NCBI GenBank assembly: GCA_023512665.1
Contig: JAILZC010000088.1
Span: forward strand, 1 to 5,234
DNA: 5,234 bases
DNA from: Candidatus Bipolaricaulota bacterium
GTDB lineage: Bacteria > Bipolaricaulota > Bipolaricaulia > RBG-16-55-9 > DRXL01
Reading direction: 5' to 3'
The notes below the pieces were generated by a model. That model was not told the origin of the DNA, did not search any database, and was given only the letters and a program-made list of their open reading frames with translations. Below are positions 1 to 3,440 of the stretch, piece by piece (positions within the stretch are counted from its first letter, which is position 1; every line of letters starts with the position of its first letter). A program made the position numbers and the translations under genes.

Positions 1-923
1 GCAACGTCGTCCTGAGCAGCAAGGGCAAGGCCAAGATCTCCGTGAAGAACGTGCCCTCTCCGGGCCTGGACAGCATTCAGGGGATCATCTCCTTCGACCC
101 CGAGATCATCGGAGTCGTCGGCACAGCCCAGGGCACCTACCGCGTGCGTGGCCTGGGGAACTATCTCGTGGATGATCTCAACGTGGACAACGACGGCGGC
201 ACGATCGAGTTCCTCTTGATCTTGAAGCCAGGTCGCAAGCCACTCACCGGCAGCGGCGACATCATAGAGATCGAGTTCGAATCCACTCCAGACGTCAACC
301 CCGGCGATAGCTCGCCGCTGGATATCGAGATTGATGCTGCTAAGGATGTCAATGGGGATGAGTTGATCTTCGACACGGTGAGCGGGACGGCGCGTATTAG
401 GATCATCATGGGTGACGTGGACGGCAACGGGGTCGTAACCCGTCGCGATGCCACGCTGCTGGCGCGCTGGCTGATCGGTCGCGCTGTGCTCACCCCGATC
501 CAGAAGAAAGCCGCTGATGTGGATAACTCCTGCCCAGGTACTACCGATTGGGCGACTCTAGAGCCAGGGGGCTGCGTGAACCAGACCGACGTGCGCTGGA
601 TCAAAGAGGCGGCTGCCGGCCTGCGCACGCTCAGCTCGAGCGCGAACTTGCAGGTGCTCGGGCGCGGGCTGACGGTCTTGATGCTGCCCTCAGGCGGGCT
701 GGAGCTGCGCGCGCCGAGCGCGGAGCGCCTAAGCCTGCAGGTCTTTGCGCTCTCCGGGCAGATGGTCTTCTCGGCCGAAACGACTACCGGGACGCTGCGC
801 TTTGAGGGCCTCTCTCCCAGAGGGCCGCGCTTGGCGAAAGGCGTCTATCTCTATATGGCAACGCTGTATGGGCGAGACGGCGCGGTGTGGCGCAGCGAGG
901 TAAGGAAGCTCATTGTAAAGTAG
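1..923 (+). CDS. Secreted cohesin-like/dockerin protein with T9SS-like C-terminal sorting tail (5' partial)
   Basis: The reading frame is open from base 3, so the true start lies outside the window. The visible product has three parts. Bases 3 to about 405 resemble a cohesin domain: NVPSPGLDSIQGIISFDP, then the DNDGGTIEFLLI and PLTGSGDIIEIEFE segments typical of that beta-sandwich. Bases about 411-625 are a type I dockerin. Its first calcium loop, GDVDGNGVVTRRD, is canonical. Its second, ADVDN...CVNQTD, is interrupted by about 14 extra residues carrying two cysteines. The last ~75 residues (VFALSGQMVF, then LAKGVYLYMATL and a basic RKLIVK end) match the pattern of type IX secretion C-terminal sorting domains. 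The product is therefore probably exported and surface-attached or part of a multiprotein assembly. No catalytic domain is visible, but one may lie upstream. It ends at a terminator formed by the adjacent repeat, 2 bp from the convergent hicA stop. Domain identities come from motif recognition, not a search. Confidence 0.85.
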   Translation, partial: NVVLSSKGKAKISVKNVPSPGLDSIQGIISFDPEIIGVVGTAQGTYRVRGLGNYLVDDLNVDNDGGTIEFLLILKPGRKPLTGSGDIIEIEFESTPDVNPGDSSPLDIEIDAAKDVNGDELIFDTVSGTARIRIIMGDVDGNGVVTRRDATLLARWLIGRAVLTPIQKKAADVDNSCPGTTDWATLEPGGCVNQTDVRWIKEAAAGLRTLSSSANLQVLGRGLTVLMLPSGGLELRAPSAERLSLQVFALSGQMVFSAETTTGTLRFEGLSPRGPRLAKGVYLYMATLYGRDGAVWRSEVRKLIVK

Positions 924-1011
924 AATCACGGAAGGCACAGAACACCCACGGAGGGCACGGAAGACGGCTCGTTCCGTGCCTTCCGTAGCTTTTTTGTGGG
1001 CTCCGTGATTC
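923..1011. repeat. CACGGA palindromic repeat, copy A
   Basis: The outer arms GAATCACGGA (923-932) and TCCGTGATTC (1002-1011) are perfect inverted repeats. Inside are further CACGGA units on the left (947, 956) and TCCGT units on the right (973, 982). The element begins on the last base of the upstream gene's stop codon and runs into the 3' end of hicA, supplying that gene's final 28 codons. A second full copy lies at 3254-3340 and a stub at 2379-2390. There is no transposase. It is best described as a short palindromic intergenic repeat (REP- or MITE-like). Confidence 0.85.
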
Positions 1012-1168
1012 GAGTGTGCACCGGCACGGTGATATTGTGCTCTCTTCCAGAGATGACCGTGCGCAGCTTGCGGTGACTCCCACCCTTCTTGCCCACTTGC
1101 TGATACCCCAGGCGCTCCAGCAATCTGACGATTTGCTCACCGCGCAGTTGAGGCCGCTTGCGGGACAT
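926..1168 (-). CDS. hicA: HicA-family mRNA interferase toxin with repeat-derived C-terminus (possibly inactive)
   Basis: This 80-residue protein begins MSRKRPQLRGEQIVRLLERL, continues GYQQVGKKGGSHRKLR, then HNITVPVH. These are the first helix, the GSH-R signature with the putative catalytic His32, and the following strand of HicA toxins, small dsRBD-like proteins that cleave mRNA. HicA proteins usually continue with a helix of the type GTLRxILxQAG. Here the sequence from Arg53 onward is encoded entirely by the CACGGA repeat (923-1011) and reads RITEPTKKLRKARNEP and so on to the stop at 926. The native C-terminal helix has therefore been replaced. The gene overlaps the 3' end of hicB by 32 bp in another frame, so translation is probably coupled; only a weak GAGAG precedes the ATG. 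The family call is firm. Whether the hybrid protein folds and acts is unknown. Confidence 0.82.
   Translation of the reverse strand: MSRKRPQLRGEQIVRLLERLGYQQVGKKGGSHRKLRTVISGREHNITVPVHTRITEPTKKLRKARNEPSSVPSVGVLCLP
948..995 (+). terminator. Intrinsic terminator within repeat copy A
   Basis: Arms 948-962 and 972-986 form a 15-bp stem with one G-T wobble and a 9-nt loop. A run of six T (990-995) follows just after the stem. It lies 25 bp past the stop of the cohesin-like/dockerin gene, so it probably ends that transcript. On the opposite strand no T-run follows, so it is not an obvious terminator for hicA. Confidence 0.75.
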
Positions 1169-1346
1169 GGCTCTCGATCACTACCTGGATGGCCACGGGC
1201 TGGTGCTCGAAGTGGACGGCGACGGCCTCCTGAATGTTGGCCCACAGCTCATCGAGGGTCTCCCCCTGGGTGTAAATGGATTCTTCTACACCGCGAGCCC
1301 ACCAGCCCTGGGGAGTCCACCGCGCGATCATTGTGACCTTACGCAT
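1137..1346 (-). CDS. hicB: HicB-family antitoxin (short form)
   Basis: The product has 69 residues. It reads MIARWTPQGWWARGVEES, then the YTQGETLDELWANIQEAV segment, which matches the strand-strand-helix core of HicB antitoxins (a partial RNase H-like fold in which a TxGxT/S turn leads into the first helix). No helix-turn-helix or ribbon-helix-helix domain follows, so this is the short form. Known HicB proteins bind and block the HicA active site, and the partner here is the overlapping downstream hicA. The order antitoxin then toxin is common for the family. A sigma-70-like promoter sits directly upstream (1356-1384) and predicts a nearly leaderless mRNA. A GGAGA stretch (minus strand, 1364-1360) is 13 nt from the ATG and would only serve as a ribosome site if transcription began further upstream. 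Confidence 0.82.
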   Translation of the reverse strand: MRKVTMIARWTPQGWWARGVEESIYTQGETLDELWANIQEAVAVHFEHQPVAIQVVIESHVPQAASTAR

Positions 1347-1355
1347 AGTGCATCC

Positions 1356-1384
1356 ATTATCTCCAACGGTCAGCGAACTGGCAA
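1356..1384 (-). promoter_or_regulatory. Predicted sigma-70-like promoter of hicBA
   Basis: On the minus strand the -35 is TTGCCA (1384-1379), the spacer is 17 bp and the -10 is GATAAT (1361-1356). Only 9 nt separate the -10 from the hicB ATG at 1346, so the start site would fall about 0-3 nt before the ATG. The -35 lies where the left arm of the adjacent half-terminator repeat would be expected. Confidence 0.6.
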
Positions 1385-1386
1385 AT

Positions 1387-1420
1387 GAGGGAGCGCTCCC
1401 TCGGGGGCTTTTGGGTTTGG
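1387..1420 (+). repeat. Half copy of the terminator-like repeat
   Basis: It begins with the perfect palindrome GAGGGAGCGCTCCCTC (1387-1402), followed by GGGGGCTTTTGGGTTTGG. This matches the right-hand three quarters of the terminator-like repeats at 2338 and 3214 (TCCCTCGGGGGCTTTTGG is shared with the latter). The outer AGCCCC arm is absent, replaced by the hicB promoter region. No plus-strand gene ends nearby, so it looks like a repeat remnant rather than a working terminator. Confidence 0.65.
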
Positions 1421-1428
1421 GGACCCCT

Positions 1429-1480
1429 CCCCGGCGCGGAGAGGGGAGCCTCCCCTCCCCCTTTAGGGAAGGGGCCGGGG
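1429..1480. repeat. C/G-rich structured element, possible three-way junction
   Basis: Outer arms CCCCGG (1429-1434) and CCGGGG (1475-1480) enclose two small hairpins: GAGGGGA/TCCCCTC (1441-1457, 3-nt loop) and CCCCTT/AAGGGG (1458-1474, 5-nt loop). As single-stranded nucleic acid it could fold as a three-way junction. It lies in the hicB/toxin intergenic region just before the terminator-like hairpin, the same position that the CT/AG-rich hairpin takes at 2253-2306. Function unknown. Confidence 0.5.
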
Positions 1481-1503
1481 GAGAGGTACGGACGGAATCG
1501 GCA

Positions 1504-1542
1504 AGCCCCCGAGGGCTGAAAGGCTCTCAGGGGCTTTGGTTT
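1504..1542 (+). terminator. Terminator-like repeat hairpin, GAAA loop
   Basis: Arms AGCCCCCGAGGGCT (1504-1517) and GGCTCTCAGGGGCT (1522-1535) pair with one mismatch and two G-T wobbles around a GAAA tetraloop. TTTGGTTTTT follows. The preceding GGACGGAATCGGC is identical to the lead-in of the copy at 2338. It sits in a divergent intergenic region with no plus-strand gene just upstream, so it might insulate the following promoter or simply be a repeat copy. Confidence 0.65.
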
Positions 1543-1593
1543 TTGGGTCAGCGGATGGAATACCGGATTAGCGAATGACAAGGGGCCTATCTG

Positions 1594-1623
1594 TTGCGCA
1601 GTAGCCTTCATGGGGTGTATAAT
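1594..1623 (+). promoter_or_regulatory. Predicted sigma-70-like promoter of the PBECR-like/DUF2283 pair
   Basis: TTGCGC (1594-1599), an 18-bp spacer and a perfect TATAAT (1618-1623). The start site would be near 1630, about 10 nt before the GTG at 1640. Because the -10 lies downstream of the in-frame ATG at 1610, it favours GTG 1640 as the translation start. Confidence 0.6.
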
Positions 1624-1639
1624 CTATAGCCTGACTGAA

Positions 1640-1966
1640 GTGTTCACCGTCACCGATCCGCGTGGCTATGTGGTCACCTTGACCGACCCATGCTGGAGAG
1701 ATCACATCCTTGTCCAGCATCCGATCATGGCCGGGCGTCAAGACGAGGTGCGGCGGACGCTTGAAGCACCCGACTATATCTACGCGAGCAAGATGAAGCG
1801 CACAAGCCATCTTTACTTTCGGGAAATTGGGGCCACACCGACAGGAACACTGTATGTGATGGTCGTGGTGGATATGCGAAGACGAGCGAAGCGCGGCTTC
1901 GTCCAGAGCGCGTTCATTGTCGAAGGATTGTCGAAGGGAGGTGCGTTACTGTGGCAAAGAACTTGA
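1640..1966 (+). CDS. Putative BECR-fold (PBECR-like) toxin
   Basis: From GTG 1640 the product has 108 residues, beginning MFTVTDPRGYVVTLTDPCW. In order, the recognisable features are the WRDHILVQHP segment, RRTLEAPDYIYAS, an LYFRE strand, a hydrophobic TLYVMVVV strand, GFVQSAFIVE, and a closing GGALLW. This arrangement (W-x-x-HI near the N-terminus, a PD-x-[IV]-Y turn, an aromatic-R strand, a final strand ending in W) recalls the small phage-type Barnase-EndoU-ColicinE5/D-RelE (PBECR) or DUF4258-like proteins, some of which are predicted RNases. The His in WRDHI and the Arg in LYFRE are candidate active-site residues. The DUF2283-type gene overlaps its end by 16 bp, supporting a toxin-antitoxin unit with the toxin first. 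An ATG at 1610 is in frame but lies upstream of the predicted -10, so it was not chosen. No Shine-Dalgarno sequence precedes the GTG. Toxicity is inferred, not shown. Confidence 0.68.
   Translation: MFTVTDPRGYVVTLTDPCWRDHILVQHPIMAGRQDEVRRTLEAPDYIYASKMKRTSHLYFREIGATPTGTLYVMVVVDMRRRAKRGFVQSAFIVEGLSKGGALLWQRT
1936..1943 (+). promoter_or_regulatory. Ribosome binding site of the DUF2283-type gene
   Basis: GGGAGGTG lies inside the 3' end of the toxin gene. Its GGAGG core (1937-1941) ends 9 nt before GTG 1951. It fixes that start and allows the putative antitoxin to be made more strongly than the weakly led toxin on the same mRNA. Confidence 0.75.
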
Positions 1967-2217
1967 CACTTGCTTATGCGCCGTCGAGCGACGAGATGAA
2001 CATCCACTTCGGTGAAGTGCGCAAGGCGATTGCGAAGGAGATCGAGGACGAGGTTTATCTGAGGTTTGACCCTCAGACGCGCGAAGTGGTGGGACTGACG
2101 GTGCTCCACTTCCGTGCGCGGTTTGGCAAGGCGAAGGCGGAGCCCCTCTCCCTCGTCTTGCCAGTGCTCGCTCACCTGAAGCTCCCTAAGAAAATGGCAG
2201 AAGCCCTAGGGGTGTAG
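1951..2217 (+). CDS. DUF2283-type protein, putative antitoxin
   Basis: The product has 88 residues. The pattern LTLAYAPSSDEMNIHF, then the IEDEVYLRFDPQTREVVGLTVLHF stretch, is the short beta-rich DUF2283 pattern (YDPEADALYIRF ... DGVLVDYDEEGRVVGIEIL). The usual surface Asp-x-Asp-Ala-Leu-Tyr run reads SSDEMNIHF here. The last ~30 residues are a basic, leucine-rich extension (LSLVLPVLAHLKLPKKMAEALGV) that could hold the partner. The gene starts at GTG behind a good ribosome binding site and overlaps the putative toxin by 16 bp. DUF2283 genes are often found beside small toxin-like genes, so an antitoxin role is a fair inference. No DNA-binding motif is visible. Confidence 0.72.
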   Translation: MAKNLTLAYAPSSDEMNIHFGEVRKAIAKEIEDEVYLRFDPQTREVVGLTVLHFRARFGKAKAEPLSLVLPVLAHLKLPKKMAEALGV

Positions 2218-2252
2218 GGGTAGCTCGACTTCACCGCATCTCGGCTTCTTCA

Positions 2253-2306
2253 CCCTCACCCCTTGCCCCTCTCCCCTCTGAGGGAGAGGGGAGAAAAGGG
2301 TGAGGG
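2253..2306. repeat. CT/AG-rich double-arm inverted repeat
   Basis: Inner arms CCCCTCTCCC (2266-2275) and GGGAGAGGGG (2282-2291) pair perfectly over a 6-nt loop. Outer arms CCCTCACCC (2253-2261) and GGGTGAGGG (2298-2306) are also perfect. Polypyrimidine hairpins of this kind recur between genes in many environmental bacteria. It lies 35 bp after the DUF2283 stop. No T-run follows, so it is not a classic terminator. Confidence 0.8.
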
Positions 2307-2323
2307 GAATGCGGAGAGGTTCC

Positions 2324-2343
2324 GGACGGAATCGGCAAGCCCC
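2324..2343 (+). repeat. Second copy of the 20-bp GGACGGAATCGGCAAGCCCC repeat
   Basis: It is identical to 1490-1509, and in both places GAGAGGT lies a few bases upstream. Each copy leads into a terminator-like hairpin and follows a C/G-rich hairpin element, so the conserved unit is longer than the hairpin alone. Confidence 0.85.
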
Positions 2344-2390
2344 TGCGGGAGCGATCCCGCGGGGGCTTTTGGTTTTGCATCACGGAAGGC
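2338..2390 (+). terminator. Terminator-like hairpin with GCGA loop plus CACGGA stub
   Basis: Arms AGCCCCTGCGGGA (2338-2350) and TCCCGCGGGGGCT (2355-2367) form a 13-bp stem with one wobble and a GCGA (GNRA) tetraloop. TTTTGGTTTT follows (2367-2376). It could end the PBECR-like/DUF2283 transcript about 120 bp past the stop. ATCACGGAAGGC (2379-2390) then repeats the first bases of the palindromic element. The whole 53 bp recurs at 3214-3266 with one mismatch. Confidence 0.75.
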
Positions 2391-2411
2391 TAGAAATGAG
2401 ATAAGGCACCC

Positions 2412-2440
2412 TTGCATTCTCCCTCGCTAGCCTCTACAAT
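2412..2440 (+). promoter_or_regulatory. Predicted sigma-70-like promoter of the vapBC-like pair
   Basis: TTGCAT (2412-2417), a 17-bp spacer and TACAAT (2435-2440). The start site would be near 2447, exactly at an in-frame GTG (2448) and 10 nt before ATG 2457. The mRNA would be leaderless or have a very short leader. It lies just after the terminator-like repeat, so the pair looks independently transcribed. Confidence 0.6.
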
Positions 2441-2456
2441 CATCACGGTGGTCGCT

Positions 2457-2669
2457 ATGAAAGCCTTCTCTGAAATCGATGAGAACGAGCTGCTGCGGCA
2501 GATCGGCCTCAACCCCGAGCACGTCTTAGTCATCAAGTGCGCGAAGGGCCTGCTCATCCTCGATAAGACGGCTTCTTTAACGGACTTGCTCGTGGGCTTG
2601 ATCCCGGCCACGGATCGGGAATGGCGTGAAGAGGAATACGCCGAGCCCCTGCTGCGGCGTTCGGAATAG
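2457..2669 (+). CDS. Small AbrB-like (VapB-type) putative antitoxin
   Basis: From ATG 2457 the product has 70 residues. ELLRQIGLNPEHVLVIKCAK followed by GLLILDK resembles the second half of a SpoVT/AbrB DNA-binding hairpin (xELLRxLGLKPGDxVxIxVxDGxIxL). The usual first strand (KGQVTIPKE) is degenerate or missing: only MKAFSEIDEN precedes the helix. The acidic tail DREWREEEYAEPLLRRSE would be the toxin-neutralising segment. The PIN-domain gene follows after 3 bp, the layout of vapBC operons. In those, VapB binds VapC and, through its AbrB fold, represses the operon. GTG 2448, at the predicted transcription start, would add three residues and is a real alternative. No ribosome binding site is seen at either start. 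The antitoxin role rests mainly on the neighbour; the AbrB link is tentative. Confidence 0.65.
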   Translation: MKAFSEIDENELLRQIGLNPEHVLVIKCAKGLLILDKTASLTDLLVGLIPATDREWREEEYAEPLLRRSE

Positions 2670-2672
2670 CCC

Positions 2673-3179
2673 GTGAGATTAGACGACTTCCCCGGCACAG
2701 ACCCCATTTACGTGGATGCCAGCATATTCGTTTATACGCTGCTGCAGCACCCGCGCTTTCTGGCACCTTGTCAACGCTTCTTAGAGAAGGTCGAGCGTGG
2801 TACAGTGCACGCTCTGACCTCGCCGTTAGTGCTCGATGAAGTGGCGTACAAGATCATCGTCGAGCGGCTTAAGGCCATTCTGCAGCAGCCGCTTGCTCCG
2901 CTCGTATTAGAGCGCGTCAGACAAGACCCGGCTCTCTTAGCCCAAGTGAAGCCGGAGCTGGAACTCTTCTTATGGGTTGTGCGTCGCTATCGGGGATTGC
3001 GCATTGTGTCGGTGCCTGCCCGCTCGGGGAGCCAGCTTGCCGCAGTGATCTTGAAAGAACGACTTCTGCCGCGGGATGCCCTGCACGTGCTGGTGATGCG
3101 AGCGGAGCGCGTCTATCATATCGCTACAAATGATTCGGACTTCGAGCGCGTTGCTGGCATTCAGGTGTGGAGACCCTAA
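2673..3179 (+). CDS. vapC: PIN-domain ribonuclease toxin, VapC family
   Basis: The product has 168 residues, starting at GTG 2673. The PIN-domain acidic residues are all present: Asp15 in YVDASIFVYTL, Glu56 in TSPLVLDEVAYKI, Asp135 in LLPRDALHVLVM, and Asp154/Asp156 in ATNDSDFERV. Together they would bind Mg/Mn in the metal-dependent RNase site. VapC toxins cut tRNA or rRNA and stop translation; the target here cannot be told from sequence. It is somewhat longer than the usual ~130-140 residues because of a helical stretch (about 60-105) between the second and third acidic positions. It lies 3 bp after the putative antitoxin and has no clear ribosome binding site of its own, so translation is probably coupled. 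A terminator-like hairpin follows 35 bp after the stop. Catalytic residues look intact. Confidence 0.88.
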   Translation: MRLDDFPGTDPIYVDASIFVYTLLQHPRFLAPCQRFLEKVERGTVHALTSPLVLDEVAYKIIVERLKAILQQPLAPLVLERVRQDPALLAQVKPELELFLWVVRRYRGLRIVSVPARSGSQLAAVILKERLLPRDALHVLVMRAERVYHIATNDSDFERVAGIQVWRP

Positions 3180-3213
3180 ACTCAGATGCCCCTCCATAAC
3201 GAACGGAACAACG

Positions 3214-3252
3214 AGCCCCTGCGGGAGCGATCCCTCGGGGGCTTTTGGTTTT
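3214..3252 (+). terminator. Terminator of the vapBC-like operon (repeat copy, GCGA loop)
   Basis: Arms AGCCCCTGCGGGA (3214-3226) and TCCCTCGGGGGCT (3231-3243) pair with one mismatch and one wobble around a GCGA tetraloop, followed by TTTTGGTTTT. It lies 35 bp past the vapC stop and differs from the 2338 copy at one base in the right arm. Confidence 0.8.
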
Positions 3253-3253
3253 G

Positions 3254-3340
3254 CATCACGGAAGGCACGGGATCGCACGGAGAACACGGAAACAGATATT
3301 TCCGTGCCTTCCGTGGCTCATTCCGTGTGTTCCGTGATTC
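3254..3340. repeat. CACGGA palindromic repeat, copy B
   Basis: Left half: four CACGG(A/G) units starting at 3257, 3266, 3276 and 3285. Right half: four TCCGTG units starting at 3301, 3310, 3322 and 3331. The units are spaced 9-12 bp and the halves are mirror images, so the whole can fold into a long imperfect hairpin (best inner stem CACGGAAA/TTTCCGTG, 3285-3306). Unlike copy A no T-run follows the stem. It directly follows the vapC terminator, as the stub does at 2379. Confidence 0.85.
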
Positions 3341-3359
3341 GGGAATGTAATAGCTATTA

Positions 3360-3388
3360 TTGTCCGCAAGCCCCCGTCTGGGTATACT
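3360..3388 (+). promoter_or_regulatory. Predicted sigma-70-like promoter of the subtilase gene
   Basis: TTGTCC (3360-3365), a 17-bp spacer and TATACT (3383-3388). The start site would be near 3395, giving a leader of about 46 nt that contains the ribosome binding site. The spacer includes GCAAGCCCCCG, identical to the start of the terminator-like repeat at 1501-1511; this may be a repeat remnant or chance. Confidence 0.6.
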
Positions 3389-3422
3389 CTCCCACAGTGA
3401 TCTATTAAAAGCGGAGCAAAAA

Positions 3423-3429
3423 GGAGGAG
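3423..3429 (+). promoter_or_regulatory. Ribosome binding site of the subtilase gene
   Basis: GGAGGAG lies 11 nt before ATG 3441 and fixes that start, which is also where the signal peptide begins. It is one of the two clear Shine-Dalgarno sequences in the window. Confidence 0.8.
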
Positions 3430-3440
3430 CACCAATACGC

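Noticed and set aside
161..805. Open frames on the minus strand (161-628) and in another plus frame (548-805) over the first gene
   Set aside because: Shadows of the cohesin-like/dockerin frame. Translations show no domain pattern, while the chosen frame has three recognisable domains.
923..1011. Insertion sequence
   Set aside because: The element is 89 bp with no transposase and no visible target-site duplication. It is annotated as a short palindromic repeat.
1545..1580. Possible further repeat: GGTCAGCG...AATGA at 1546-1577 resembles 1369-1387
   Set aside because: Only short blocks match (GGTCAGCG and AATGA) with different spacing, which is too little to call a repeat from this window alone.
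1610..1639. ATG 1610 as the start of the PBECR-like gene
   Set aside because: It lies upstream of the perfect TATAAT at 1618-1623. The ten added residues do not fit the family start (VTDPRG), and GTG 1640 is better placed.
2412..2456. Earlier start of the AbrB-like gene at 2412
   Set aside because: That start codon falls in the predicted -35 box, and the added residues show no AbrB motif.
923..3340. CRISPR array suggested by the repeated CACGGA units and hairpin repeats
   Set aside because: The repeats are too few and irregular, with spacings of 9-12 bp or hundreds of bp, and no unique spacers of constant length or cas genes are present.
1387..3340. True integron cassette array (attC sites)
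   Set aside because: No R/L box core sites (GTTRRRY type) or integrase are visible. The repeats end in terminator-like T-runs, so only a loose analogy is kept as a finding.
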